From SAR92 clade bacterium (GTDB lineage: Bacteria > Pseudomonadota > Gammaproteobacteria > Pseudomonadales > Porticoccaceae), in contig JACNKP010000055.1 of the NCBI GenBank assembly GCA_014381985.1, positions 1-64,000 on the forward strand: DNA of 64,000 nucleotides. The letters are read 5' to 3'. The position numbers and the translations under genes were made by a program. This document shows, piece by piece, positions 30,515 through 39,822 of the stretch. Every line of letters starts with the position of its first letter. Within the stretch, counting starts at the first letter, position 1. Under the pieces are notes generated by a model. That model saw only the letters and a list, made by a program, of their open reading frames with translations, had not been told where the DNA came from and did no database searches.

Positions 30515-31669
30515 ATGTCTACTTACAATTTGTTCACCTCTGAGTCCGTATCAGAAGGGCACCCAGACAAAATGGCAGATCAAATTTCTGATGCAGTGCT
30601 TGACGCTATCATTAAGGATGATCCCAACTCTCGGGTTGCTGTAGAAACCATGGTCAAAACTGGAATGACCATCATCGCAGGAGAGGTGCGGACCAATACC
30701 TATGTTGATTTGGAAGAAGTTGTTCGAAAAGTCATTAATGATATCGGCTATGACAATTCAGATGTTGGTTTTGATGGCAATACTTGTGCCGTTTTGAATG
30801 CCATAGGCAAACAGTCAAACGATATTGCTCAAGGCGTTGATGCTGGCGATAACAAAGACATTGGTGCCGGAGACCAAGGCTTAATGTTTGGCTATGCGAC
30901 TAATGAAACCGCTGTGCTTATGCCTGCTCCCATCTACTACTCCCACCTGTTGGTCAAACGACAAGCAGAAGTTCGCAAGAATGGCACACTGCCATGGTTG
31001 CGCCCCGACGCTAAAAGCCAGGTCACTCTTAGATATGACCAAGGTAAGCCAGTCGCTATCGATGCGGTGGTCCTGTCCACTCAGCATTCACCCGATATCG
31101 CTTTGGCGGATCTGCAAGAAGCGGTACGCTCTGAGATCATTGCGCCGATCCTGCCAGAAGAGTGGTTGCATGCAGGGACTAAATATCACATCAATCCTAC
31201 TGGCCAGTTTATTATTGGCGGCCCGGTGGGCGACTGCGGGCTGACTGGACGTAAAATCATCGTCGATACCTATGGCGGTATGGCCCATCATGGCGGTGGT
31301 GCGTTCTCTGGAAAAGATCCTACTAAAGTTGATCGCTCTGCAGCCTACGCTGGCCGGTATGTGGCAAAAAATATTGTCGCAGCAGGTCTTGCGGATCGCT
31401 GTGAAATTCAAATTTCCTATGCAATCGGTGTTTCTGAGCCTACGTCGATCAGTATCGACACCTACGGCACGGGAAAACTGTCTGATCATGAGATCTCTAA
31501 CTTAGTTCGTGAACATTTTGATCTCCGTCCGAGCGGCCTCATGGACATGCTAGACCTGCGTCGGCCAATTTATCAAGCTACCGCAGCCTACGGTCACTTC
31601 GGCCGAGAGGAAGAAAATTTTACATGGGAAAATACAGACAAAGTGGCGTTGCTTAAGAAAGCGCTATAA
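30515..31669 (+). CDS. metK: S-adenosylmethionine synthetase
   Basis: Makes SAM from methionine and ATP. Signatures: [20 protein letters not shown] at the N-terminus, [12 protein letters not shown] in the middle, and [19 protein letters not shown], which holds the phosphate loop. 384 aa, full length. AAAGGGAAA precedes the ATG. It is 17 bases after the SahR-like gene and 48 before ahcY, so the methyl-cycle genes are likely one transcript. No SAM riboswitch-like leader fits in these short gaps. Confidence 0.97.
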   Translation: MSTYNLFTSESVSEGHPDKMADQISDAVLDAIIKDDPNSRVAVETMVKTGMTIIAGEVRTNTYVDLEEVVRKVINDIGYDNSDVGFDGNTCAVLNAIGKQSNDIAQGVDAGDNKDIGAGDQGLMFGYATNETAVLMPAPIYYSHLLVKRQAEVRKNGTLPWLRPDAKSQVTLRYDQGKPVAIDAVVLSTQHSPDIALADLQEAVRSEIIAPILPEEWLHAGTKYHINPTGQFIIGGPVGDCGLTGRKIIVDTYGGMAHHGGGAFSGKDPTKVDRSAAYAGRYVAKNIVAAGLADRCEIQISYAIGVSEPTSISIDTYGTGKLSDHEISNLVREHFDLRPSGLMDMLDLRRPIYQATAAYGHFGREEENFTWENTDKVALLKKAL

Positions 31670-31717
31670 CAACAAAACCGTTTTCTAGCGTTAATATTAA
31701 AAAATAAGGAATTGATC

Positions 31718-33112
31718 ATGACTGCAGTTGTACAAAACGTTGATAGTAATAAAGGATTCGATGACTATAAAGTTGCCGATATATCGCTCGCTGATTGGGG
31801 TAAAAAAGAAATCTCCATTGCCGAATCTGAAATGCCAGCATTGATGGCTTTGCGTGAAAAATACCGCGCCGAGCAGCCGTTGGCTGACGCTCGAATACTC
31901 GGCTGTATTCACATGACGATTCAAACCGCTGTGCTCATCGAAACCCTAGAGGCACTGGGCGCAGAAGTGCGCTGGACGTCTTGTAATATTTTTTCTACTC
32001 AAGATCATGCCGCAGCTGCGGTTGCAGCTAATGGCACCCCCGTTTTCGCTTGGAAAGGTGAGACCGAAGAAGAGTACGAGTGGTGCCTAGAGCAACAAGT
32101 ATTAAAAGATGGACAGCCCTGGAATGCCAATATGATTCTAGATGACGGCGGTGATCTAACCTCGTTGCTGCATGAGAAATATCCTCAGGTGCTTGACGCT
32201 GTTCACGGCGTTACCGAAGAGACGACTACCGGTGTGCACCGTCTTTACGAGATGCTTAAAGCAGGCGAGCTAAAGGTTCCCGCCATCAATGTTAACGATT
32301 CTGTTACAAAGTCAAAGTGTGACAACAAATATGGCTGTCGTCACAGCTTAAACGATGCGATTAAACGCGCCACTGACCACCTGCTATCTGGCAAAAAAGC
32401 GATTGTGGTTGGTTATGGTGACGTAGGTAAGGGATCAGCTCAATCATTACGTCAAGAAGGAATGATTGTGAAGGTTACTGAAGTTGACCCAATCTGTGCC
32501 ATGCAGGCTTGCTTGGACGGCTTTGAAATCGTATCGACTTATAACGAAGGTGACTCAAGCAAGGGGGTCAATAGTCAATTACTGGCTAATACCGACATGC
32601 TAGTGACCAGCACTGGCAACTACAACGTCTGTGGTTCTGATGTCCTAAGCGCGCTTAAAAGTGGCTGCGTTGTCTGTAATATTGGTCATTTTGACAATGA
32701 AATTGATACTGCTTTCATGCGCAAAAATTGGGAATGGGATGAAATCAAGCCTCAGGTACACAAGGTCTACCGTGATCGTGATAGCAACGACCACCTATTA
32801 CTGCTAGCTGAAGGTCGTCTAGTCAATTTAGGTAACGCAACGGGTCACCCAAGTCGAATTATGGATGGTTCTTTTGCCAACCAGGTACTGGCTCAAATTG
32901 ATTTATATAAGAAACAGTTTGCCGCTCAGGATGATGCCACAAAAGCTAAAATGCTCCGCGTTGAAGTTTTACCAAAGCATCTTGATGAAGAAGTTGCTCG
33001 CCATATGGTCGCTGGATTCGGAGGCGTTTTAACCCAGTTGACCCAAGAGCAAGCAGACTACATTAACGTTTCTGTGGAAGGACCGTTCAAAGGCGACAGC
33101 TACAAGTACTAA
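31718..33112 (+). CDS. ahcY: Adenosylhomocysteinase
   Basis: NAD-dependent reversible hydrolysis of S-adenosylhomocysteine to adenosine and homocysteine, removing the inhibitor of methylation. Motifs: [40 protein letters not shown] (substrate and catalytic residues), the NAD loop [15 protein letters not shown], and the C-terminal [10 protein letters not shown]. 464 aa from ATG 31718, which has AAGGAA upstream; an in-frame TTG lies two codons before. A perfect 13-base stem-loop follows the stop. Confidence 0.97.
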   Translation: MTAVVQNVDSNKGFDDYKVADISLADWGKKEISIAESEMPALMALREKYRAEQPLADARILGCIHMTIQTAVLIETLEALGAEVRWTSCNIFSTQDHAAAAVAANGTPVFAWKGETEEEYEWCLEQQVLKDGQPWNANMILDDGGDLTSLLHEKYPQVLDAVHGVTEETTTGVHRLYEMLKAGELKVPAINVNDSVTKSKCDNKYGCRHSLNDAIKRATDHLLSGKKAIVVGYGDVGKGSAQSLRQEGMIVKVTEVDPICAMQACLDGFEIVSTYNEGDSSKGVNSQLLANTDMLVTSTGNYNVCGSDVLSALKSGCVVCNIGHFDNEIDTAFMRKNWEWDEIKPQVHKVYRDRDSNDHLLLLAEGRLVNLGNATGHPSRIMDGSFANQVLAQIDLYKKQFAAQDDATKAKMLRVEVLPKHLDEEVARHMVAGFGGVLTQLTQEQADYINVSVEGPFKGDSYKY

Positions 33113-33131
33113 CCTTAAACTTAGTATCTTC

Positions 33132-33162
33132 AAAGCCTCTGACGATGGACGTCAGAGGCTTT
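33132..33162 (+). terminator. Stem-loop between ahcY and metF
   Basis: AAAGCCTCTGACG (33132-33144) and CGTCAGAGGCTTT (33150-33162) are perfectly complementary over 13 bases with loop ATGGA. Only three T residues end the stem, so termination is likely partial. It lies inside the 67-base gap between two genes of one pathway and may lower metF expression relative to ahcY or protect the upstream mRNA. Confidence 0.6.
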
Positions 33163-33179
33163 ACAAAGGACAAATTTTC

Positions 33180-34025
33180 ATGACGAACACTCCTCATCTC
33201 AGCTTTGAATTCTTTGCCGCAAAAACGCCGCAAGGAGCCGAAAATCTGAATGTGACAGCTAGCCACTTAAATAAGTTTAATCCAGAATTGTTTTCAGTGA
33301 CCTATGGTGCTGGTGGTTCCACCCGCGATACGACCAAAGACTTAGTCCTTAATCTTCAAAATCAAGGCTATCAGGCCGCTCCTCACCTCTCTATTGGGGG
33401 AGACTCTACGTCAGACGTACTGGACCTCATAGACTCATACCAGAAAGCTGGAATAAAAAATTTAGTTGCTCTTCGCGGTGATCTTCCTTCCGGTGTCGGC
33501 GCTACTAAGAAGTTGGTTCATGCCAATGAATTAGTTTCTCTCATCAGGGAACATAGCGGTGATCATTTCAATATTAATGTTGGCGCTTATCCTGAAATTC
33601 ATCCTGAATCTGAAAGCTATAGCAACGATATCTATTGGTTAGGCGAGAAATTTAGGGCCGGCGCCGATCGAGCGATTACCCAATATTTTTACAATCCAGA
33701 TGCTTATTTTACGTTTATCGAGTCCTGTGCCAAAACAGGAATAGACAAGCCTATTATCCCTGGCATCATGCCCCTGACTAATTATGAGAATCTAGTACGT
33801 TTTTCTGATAACTGTGGCGCAGAAATTCCTAGATGGTTGCGCTGGCAACTTAAAGAGCGCAGCCATAACAGTGCTGATCTCATTAGTTATGGCATTGAAA
33901 TGGTTAGTGAGCTTTGCGAGAAATTATTGGCAGGCGGCGCGCCGGGCTTTCATTTTTATACGATGAATAAATGGCAGATTTCTGAGCAAATTTGCCGTAA
34001 CCTTGGCTTTTCAGCCAAGGATTAA
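33180..34025 (+). CDS. metF: Methylenetetrahydrofolate reductase
   Basis: Flavin enzyme that reduces 5,10-methylene-THF to 5-methyl-THF for methionine synthesis. The TIM-barrel protein shows LSFEFFAAKTPQG, SVTYGAGGSTRDTTKDLVL, LVALRGDLPSG, INVGAYPEIHPES and QYFYNPDAYFTFIE, all typical of bacterial MetF. 281 aa. It follows ahcY after the stem-loop and precedes rsmE by 6 bases. Confidence 0.96.
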   Translation: MTNTPHLSFEFFAAKTPQGAENLNVTASHLNKFNPELFSVTYGAGGSTRDTTKDLVLNLQNQGYQAAPHLSIGGDSTSDVLDLIDSYQKAGIKNLVALRGDLPSGVGATKKLVHANELVSLIREHSGDHFNINVGAYPEIHPESESYSNDIYWLGEKFRAGADRAITQYFYNPDAYFTFIESCAKTGIDKPIIPGIMPLTNYENLVRFSDNCGAEIPRWLRWQLKERSHNSADLISYGIEMVSELCEKLLAGGAPGFHFYTMNKWQISEQICRNLGFSAKD

Positions 34026-34031
34026 AGAAAC

Positions 34032-34763
34032 ATGCGGATTCCGCGAATCTATACTACCAGAGCTTTATCCTGTGACACTCTCATCGATTTAGATGAAAGT
34101 TCATCGCGCCGCCTAACGTCTGCCTTGCGCATGTCCGCTGGACAAGCAGTCATATTATTTGATGGGAAGGGTGGTGAGTACTCCGGGGAATTAACCAATG
34201 TGCAAAAAAATCGCGTTTCGGTATCCATCTCGGCCTTTATTGACTGCGATAGAGAATCTCCATTAAAGATTCATTTAGCAATAGGCGTTTCACGCGGAGA
34301 GAGAATGGATTGGGTTATTCAAAAAGCCACCGAACTCGGTGTCACAGCCATTACACCCCTATTCACAGAGCGAACAGAAGTTAAACTGAACGCAGAACGG
34401 CTTGAGAAGAAAACTCGCCACTGGCAACATATTGCTATTAGCGCATGTGAGCAATGCCAAAGAACTCTAGTACCGCACGTTAATCCAGCTATACCACTTG
34501 AGCAATGGGTCGTTACTGATAATCATAGTCTTAAACTAGTGTTGCACCACCGTACCGAAAAACGCTTAGGTGAGTTTTCAGACACTAACGATTTGGTATC
34601 TTTATTAATCGGCCCCGAGGGCGGATTAAGCGATAGTGAAATAGATTTCGCCTTAAATAATGGCTTTAATCCATTGACACTCGGCCCTAGAGTTTTACGA
34701 ACGGAGACCGCCCCCTTGGCAGCAATTAGTATCCTGCAGTCACTCTGGGGCGATATGGGATAG
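34032..34763 (+). CDS. rsmE: 16S rRNA (uracil-1498-N3)-methyltransferase
   Basis: SAM-dependent methylation of U1498 in 16S rRNA. The N-terminal PUA-like part reads RIPRIYTTRAL...RRLTSALRMSAGQAVILFDG; the C-terminal SPOUT knot has ERMDWVIQKATELGV, LLIGPEGGLSDSEIDFA and LGPRVLRTETAPLAAI. 243 aa. Starting 6 bases after metF, it is likely co-transcribed with the SAM-cycle genes; it is itself a SAM user. Confidence 0.94.
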   Translation: MRIPRIYTTRALSCDTLIDLDESSSRRLTSALRMSAGQAVILFDGKGGEYSGELTNVQKNRVSVSISAFIDCDRESPLKIHLAIGVSRGERMDWVIQKATELGVTAITPLFTERTEVKLNAERLEKKTRHWQHIAISACEQCQRTLVPHVNPAIPLEQWVVTDNHSLKLVLHHRTEKRLGEFSDTNDLVSLLIGPEGGLSDSEIDFALNNGFNPLTLGPRVLRTETAPLAAISILQSLWGDMG

Positions 34764-34811
34764 TAATGGCTATATTACCAAGGGTTATCCGTTTGGACAG
34801 GTCAATCTGCA

Positions 34812-35624
34812 ATGCATCTTAGAACGTTTGTCTTCTTACTATTTAGTCTGCAGGCGCAAGGCGCGGTATTTGGCGACGGAGATCACAGTAATGGTGTCGA
34901 AGACCAGCGGCGACCAGCAACCCCAGAACACCTTAAACCGATCGGAACAATCTTTTGTGACGGTAGGCTCAGAGGCACAGCTATACATGTGTTCACCCCC
35001 TTACACAAAACTCTGACGTCCGGGTCAATTATCGTAACGGCGGCGCATGTTTTGTATGACCAAAAAACAGCTGAACCCTTCAATAAATGCGTCTATCGGC
35101 CAGAAAATAAGCGCCTCACCAAGGTCGGTTTTGCCAATATTTCGCTTCACCAATTCAACCCAAAATCAGAGGACAAACTGCGGCAGGCAGAAAGTGATAT
35201 TGTTTTTATTAGACTGAAAAAGAGATTAATACAGCCGACTTTAACCTTTAGCGCTGGTAATAAAATAGGTCGTGAACTGCTGCTAATAGGTTACAACAGT
35301 GACGAAAATAACATTAGCCAAAGTGAGGATTGCTATCAATTCACCTCTCAGAATTTTGCCAGTAAAAAGCTTCTGCTTCATGACTGCGATGCTAATAGTG
35401 GCGCCTCAGGCGGAGCCATTCTAGATGCCATCACCGGGGGGCTAGTAGGCGTTCATGGGGGAACATTATTGGTTAATGAAGCACAATCACCGCGCGGCGG
35501 CGCATTCAGCGGGTCGAAGGTCGATCCGGAAAAGTTAATCAATCAAGCCCGGAAAATAGATCATAGGGTAATAGAAACTCTTAATCAGTTTTTTGCATAT
35601 CCTGCCAAGAATTTTCAAGATTAA
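34812..35624 (+). CDS. Secreted trypsin-like serine protease
   Basis: A 270-aa chymotrypsin-fold protein with an N-terminal signal peptide (MHLRTFVFLLFSLQAQG). The catalytic triad is visible: His in VTAAHVLYD, Asp in ESDIVFIRL, Ser in DANSGASGGAILD. Pairs of cysteines (IFCDGR, NKCVYRP, EDCYQF, LHDCDAN) suggest disulfides. No PDZ domain, so it is not a DegP type. Its last 44 bases overlap the 3' end of fabY on the other strand. Substrate unknown. Confidence 0.8.
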   Translation: MHLRTFVFLLFSLQAQGAVFGDGDHSNGVEDQRRPATPEHLKPIGTIFCDGRLRGTAIHVFTPLHKTLTSGSIIVTAAHVLYDQKTAEPFNKCVYRPENKRLTKVGFANISLHQFNPKSEDKLRQAESDIVFIRLKKRLIQPTLTFSAGNKIGRELLLIGYNSDENNISQSEDCYQFTSQNFASKKLLLHDCDANSGASGGAILDAITGGLVGVHGGTLLVNEAQSPRGGAFSGSKVDPEKLINQARKIDHRVIETLNQFFAYPAKNFQD

Positions 35625-37482
35625 ATTGAACTTCGCAGTCAAATCCCGGAATGGACATGCCCGTCTCTGAGATCTGAACCGCAGCCTCGTCAATTAAGGG
35701 TTCTCCGAAACGGTAAATTACATTAAGTTCTGCGGCATCCGCTCGAGCCGCATATTGAGCAGCTTCAGAGCGAGTGATTTCTCGCTTTTTAAGGTATTCA
35801 GCGAAACCATCACTGTGCCTATTGGCAAGCATGGCATTGGCTTTTTCGGCCGACAAAACTACCGCCGTAGCATTATTACCTCCAAATCCTTTTGAGTTAA
35901 TAAAGGCAACTTCCATTGCTTTTGAACTAACATCAAGGTCAGTCAATGGGAAATTAAGACCGTCTTGAAATACATCTGAGGCGATCGCGGAAATGGTTTT
36001 AATGCCGGGAATCAACCCATATTTAAACGTTCCTAAGGCGGAGATCAACTGATCGCCACTGGCAGCACTAATAGTGTGTCCAACATAAGATTTTACGGCG
36101 GTAACTGGCCAGTCTTCTATCTTAAAGGTTTGAGCAACTCGGCTTATTAATTCTGACTCGGTCACTCTATTAGCTGGCGTGCTAGACCCGTGGGCATGGA
36201 CAAAACTACGTTTTTGAACGCCTTCTTTACCAACGATATTAACGGCGGCGGCAACAGCTTTGGCAAAGGAAATATAGTTTCCAACACCAGGAGCAGAAAT
36301 TGATTTTTTAACACCATCAGCATTAATGAACACTTCCGGTACAGCTCCATGAACATCCGCCCCTAGCTCCACGGCTAAACGATCGTCCATCAAAACAATG
36401 TACTGGGTACCTTCGGACAGCGTGAAGCCACAATTCTCGCCAAAGGGTCTGCTGGCTTTGCGCCAGTTAGGACTGTCAGAGTTGTCTAGTTTACAAAGAT
36501 TTTCATCGCTGGCAAGAGCGCTCATATTTGAAAATCCTTCCGAACATTCCGGCGTGACCGGCGCTTCCGCATTACCAACAATGGCGACCCGGCGAGCGCC
36601 GCTACGAATATCTCTCACTGCAGCTTGCAGCACATAGAGAAAACTAGCGCAGGCGCCAGTAATAGCCTCCGTATGCCCAACACTTCCTAGAATATAGGCG
36701 TTGATGAAATCAGCGGGCATAGTGTTCAGCCCTAATGCTAACTGCTTAGCCGTCGTTCTGTCGCCCCTTAATCGAGCCTGCAGAAGCCCACCATTGCCCT
36801 CTTCAGTTACCTGACCAAAAACACTCGATGAATAGACGCCAACCTGATCAGGATTTACCTTTGCCGCTACCGCCTCCCAAGGAATCCCCAGAGAATGTAT
36901 GGCGTCACTCGCTCCCAGCAAGGTCATCTGTAATCCGCGAGGGTGAAATCTAGCATTATAGTGGTCTGCTGGATTAAACCCTGTTGGCAATTGTCCGGCC
37001 GCTTTTGCGGCCAATTCGTAATTAGAAGTAACCAAATATTCGCTAACAGAAGATGTTTTAACCTCCACCAGACCGTCTTTAGCATCACTGACGAGCCAGT
37101 CCGCTGGTAGCACTTTAGGCAAGTCTCGCTTAATCATTGTAAAACGGGGGGACTGGTCACCATCAAAAGAAATCTTTTTATTCCCGGGTATCTGAGACGG
37201 ATCAAAATTCTCAATCTTACGTACTAAGGTCCCCTCAATCACAGCAGCTCTATACTGCTCGACAACCCTAGATAGACTCAGACCGGCATTATCCCCGTCA
37301 CTAAACTCTTCGCCCTCTGCTTTCACATAACCCATCAGGCAAGCCAGACTAGCAATCGTCTTATTCTGCTCATCCACGGGCAAGGATTCCAGCACCATGC
37401 GTCGGAAGGCCTGATGAGAGGAACTGCGGCCAGCGGCATTAAATCCACCAAATCCAACGATAAGGGGCAGAGCTTCAGACAT
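35581..37482 (-). CDS. fabY: FabY-type beta-ketoacyl-ACP synthase
   Basis: A large condensing enzyme (633 aa) resembling FabY of Pseudomonas aeruginosa, which starts fatty acid synthesis by condensing acetyl-CoA with malonyl-ACP. The thiolase-fold nucleophile region is TEAITGACASFLYVLQAA; the catalytic histidines fit FVHAHGSSTPANRVTE and AVKSYVGHTISAASG; NSKGFGGNNATAVVL closes the active site. The N-terminal 150 residues before the core are typical of this subgroup. I chose ATG 37482, preceded by AAGGAAG; the frame extends to 37542 without family resemblance. It is divergent from an AraC/DJ-1 regulator. A perfect 12-base palindrome (37499-37510) lies 16 bases upstream. Confidence 0.88.
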   Translation of the reverse strand: MSEALPLIVGFGGFNAAGRSSSHQAFRRMVLESLPVDEQNKTIASLACLMGYVKAEGEEFSDGDNAGLSLSRVVEQYRAAVIEGTLVRKIENFDPSQIPGNKKISFDGDQSPRFTMIKRDLPKVLPADWLVSDAKDGLVEVKTSSVSEYLVTSNYELAAKAAGQLPTGFNPADHYNARFHPRGLQMTLLGASDAIHSLGIPWEAVAAKVNPDQVGVYSSSVFGQVTEEGNGGLLQARLRGDRTTAKQLALGLNTMPADFINAYILGSVGHTEAITGACASFLYVLQAAVRDIRSGARRVAIVGNAEAPVTPECSEGFSNMSALASDENLCKLDNSDSPNWRKASRPFGENCGFTLSEGTQYIVLMDDRLAVELGADVHGAVPEVFINADGVKKSISAPGVGNYISFAKAVAAAVNIVGKEGVQKRSFVHAHGSSTPANRVTESELISRVAQTFKIEDWPVTAVKSYVGHTISAASGDQLISALGTFKYGLIPGIKTISAIASDVFQDGLNFPLTDLDVSSKAMEVAFINSKGFGGNNATAVVLSAEKANAMLANRHSDGFAEYLKKREITRSEAAQYAARADAAELNVIYRFGEPLIDEAAVQISETGMSIPGFDCEVQFNLENSWQDMQKTD

Positions 37483-37498
37483 AAGGGCTTCCTTCGTT

Positions 37499-37510
37499 AT
37501 ATGATCATAT
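37499..37510. promoter_or_regulatory. 12-base palindrome upstream of fabY
   Basis: ATATGATCATAT is a perfect palindrome lying 16 bases before the fabY ATG, within its presumed leader or promoter. It could bind a dimeric regulator. The regulator is not identified. Confidence 0.35.
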
Positions 37511-37581
37511 TTAGTCATACAGTGTAAAATAGCATAAAACACAATTCTTTAGTATTTACGCCATTTAATAGTGCAATTTAG

Positions 37582-37592
37582 CCATATTATGG
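37582..37592. promoter_or_regulatory. Short palindrome upstream of the AraC/DJ-1 regulator
   Basis: CCATA-T-TATGG is symmetrical about one central base and lies 15 bases before the regulator start, in the 125-base divergent gap with fabY. Related CCAT and ATGG half-sites occur at about 37561 and 37607. A site for the adjacent regulator is plausible but unproven. Confidence 0.3.
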
Positions 37593-37607
37593 TAAATTTA
37601 TCTTATT

Positions 37608-38591
37608 ATGGCGTTTAATCTTACTCTAATGCTTTGCGATAACATGCTTGTGTCGAGCAGCACCTTAGCGGCCGAAATATTTTATTTTGCGGAAGCTATG
37701 GCTCGGGCCAATAAAAACCCAATGCCCGAAGTTGAAATTCGTAGAGTTAGCCCAAACGGTTTACCGGTGCGCACGTCCGCGGGCTTTGAATTGACGCCGA
37801 CTCATTCCATCAACGAAGACTTTAGTAGCGACTTAGTACACATTCCCGCACTGTGGCGAAACCCACGCCCTGCCGTCAAAAAGCATCAGGCGTACATTCC
37901 ATGGCTTCAACAGCAACATCATCGTAACTGCGCCATCACCGCCGTTGGTACTGGTGTTTGTTTTTTAGCTGAGGCAGGACTTTTAGACGGAAAACCAGCA
38001 ACGACACATTGGCATTATTTCGATCAATTACAAAAATATTACCCAGCGGTGCACTTAGATCGTCAACACTTTACAACACAGGCAGGCAACATCTATTGTG
38101 CGGCCAGCATAAATGCAATGGCCGAATTAATTATGTATCAAGTAGAGCGGCATTTTGGTCGGATTATCGCGCATCAAGCGCAACGTAATTTTTTCCATGA
38201 AATTCGCAATATTACCAGCCCTGTTGGCTTTAGCGATCAGCACGACCGTGCGCACCACGATGAATCAATTGCTCAATCCCAAATATGGATCCAAGATCAT
38301 TTAAGCAAATCACTCTCTATGCCTGATTTAGCTGCACAATTTGGTATGTCTACACGAACATTCAATCGACGCTTCATAGCCGCGACGGGTAGCACCCCTA
38401 ATAGCTATCTAACCGAGACCCGCATGGCTTTTGCCTGTGACTTACTTAAGAATACTGACTTGCCCATTGTCGACGTAGCCAGTTATAGCGGCTACCCAGA
38501 ACCGAGCTGGTTTTCTTCACGCTTCAGTCAATGGTCGGGAAATAGCCCCAGCGCTTACCGCAAAACAGTTCGCGCCAAACTATTTACTTAA
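37608..38591 (+). CDS. GlxA-type transcriptional regulator (DJ-1/PfpI domain plus AraC helix-turn-helix)
   Basis: A 327-aa regulator. The N-terminal DJ-1-like domain (about residues 5-190) has the nucleophile-elbow region GTGVCFLAEAGLLDGKPATTHW. The C-terminal AraC domain (about 220-325) has the two helix-turn-helix units, with SMPDLAAQFGMSTRTFNRRF and LPIVDVASYSGYPEPSWFSSRF. Such proteins usually sense small metabolites and activate adjacent genes. It is divergent from fabY, so control of fatty acid initiation is a reasonable but untested guess. The ATG lacks a strong ribosome site. Confidence 0.82.
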   Translation: MAFNLTLMLCDNMLVSSSTLAAEIFYFAEAMARANKNPMPEVEIRRVSPNGLPVRTSAGFELTPTHSINEDFSSDLVHIPALWRNPRPAVKKHQAYIPWLQQQHHRNCAITAVGTGVCFLAEAGLLDGKPATTHWHYFDQLQKYYPAVHLDRQHFTTQAGNIYCAASINAMAELIMYQVERHFGRIIAHQAQRNFFHEIRNITSPVGFSDQHDRAHHDESIAQSQIWIQDHLSKSLSMPDLAAQFGMSTRTFNRRFIAATGSTPNSYLTETRMAFACDLLKNTDLPIVDVASYSGYPEPSWFSSRFSQWSGNSPSAYRKTVRAKLFT

Positions 38592-38598
38592 ACCTTTA

Positions 38599-39771
38599 TT
38601 AACTTAGAATTCGCACTCGCATCACACCCTCAACATCGCAAATATTTTGGTGCACATCACCGCTGATATCACCCTCGAGGTCAATAATATTGTAAGCAAT
38701 CTCCCCACGGCTTTTATTCACCATATCAACCACATTAAGCTCTGCATCAGCCAATATTGACAGCACACTACCTAAAACTTTAGGCACATTGTTGTTACTA
38801 AATGTTATTCGGGTGCCACCATTGCGACCCATTTTGGTCGGCGGATAATTGACAGAATTATGGATATTGCCATTTTCAAGGAAATCGATCAGCTGATTGG
38901 CTGCCATAACTGCGCAGTTTTCTTCCGCTTCTTCTGTACTGGCTCCAATATGAGGCATCAACAGCACATCTTTACGACCGAGTAATGCGGGCGCCGGGAA
39001 ATCACTAATATAGCCCGCAATAATCCCTTTATCTAAGGCTGCTACCATATCTTCAGTGCAAACAATTTCTTCTCGAGCAAAATTAAGAATCTTAGCAGTG
39101 CTTTTCATCCCAGATAAGGCCTGAGCGTTAATGAGATGCTTGGTGGCTGGAATCGCGGGAACATGCAAAGTCAGAAAGTCTGCCTCAGCTAGCAACGCCT
39201 CTATACTATCCATGCGTTTAACTCGGCTAGACAACTGCCACGCCGCCTCTACCGAGATAGCAGGATCATACCCGATGACATCCATTCCGAGATCCAAAGC
39301 CAAATTAGCGATAATAGAACCGATGGCGCCAAGACCAACCACGCCTAAGGTTTTACCAGCAATTTCAGTGCCCGCAAAACGTTTTTTCTCTTTTTCCAGC
39401 AGTTTCCCCATCTCAGTAGGATCATTCATATGACCAAGCTCTTGGACATAGCTCATACCACCAAAGATATCGCGGGAGCCCAACAGCAACCCAGCTACGA
39501 TTAATTCTTTTACCGCATTGGCATTGGCTCCAGGCGTATTAAAGACAACAATACCTTGTTCGGTGTAATCTACCACTGGAATGTTATTAACGCCTGCACC
39601 GGCGCGAGCTACTGCCAGTAAACTCTCAGGGACGGGCTCAGTATGCAGTTTTTGACTACGCAAGATGAACCCCTCTGGAGCAGAACAGTCGTCGCTGACG
39701 GTATAACTATCAGTAGAAAATCGACCCAATCCTTTGGAGGAGATAGCGTTATAGGTGCGTATGTTATGCAT
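38599..39771 (-). CDS. serA: D-3-phosphoglycerate dehydrogenase, short form
   Basis: First step of serine synthesis: oxidation of 3-phosphoglycerate with NAD. 390 aa with substrate-binding VARAGAGVNNI and NTPGANANAVKELIVAGLLL, the NAD loop LGVVGLGAIGSIIANLAL, the catalytic PHIGASTEEAEENCA segment, and a short C-terminal ACT-like domain (AELNVVDMVNKSRGEIAYNI). This compact form resembles Firmicute-type enzymes more than the 409-aa E. coli or Pseudomonas SerA. It lies 51 bases downstream of serC, so the two form a serine operon. Confidence 0.9.
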   Translation of the reverse strand: MHNIRTYNAISSKGLGRFSTDSYTVSDDCSAPEGFILRSQKLHTEPVPESLLAVARAGAGVNNIPVVDYTEQGIVVFNTPGANANAVKELIVAGLLLGSRDIFGGMSYVQELGHMNDPTEMGKLLEKEKKRFAGTEIAGKTLGVVGLGAIGSIIANLALDLGMDVIGYDPAISVEAAWQLSSRVKRMDSIEALLAEADFLTLHVPAIPATKHLINAQALSGMKSTAKILNFAREEIVCTEDMVAALDKGIIAGYISDFPAPALLGRKDVLLMPHIGASTEEAEENCAVMAANQLIDFLENGNIHNSVNYPPTKMGRNGGTRITFSNNNVPKVLGSVLSILADAELNVVDMVNKSRGEIAYNIIDLEGDISGDVHQNICDVEGVMRVRILS

Positions 39772-39822
39772 GGTCTGGTCTCAGTAATAAAATCTATTGA
39801 AGGTAATTGTTTTGTCTTTTAA

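Noticed and set aside
31670-31717. SAM or SAH riboswitch before ahcY or metK
   Set aside because: The gaps before metK (17 bases) and ahcY (48 bases) are too short and contain no pseudoknot-like structure; the fused ArsR/methyltransferase protein is the likelier sensor.
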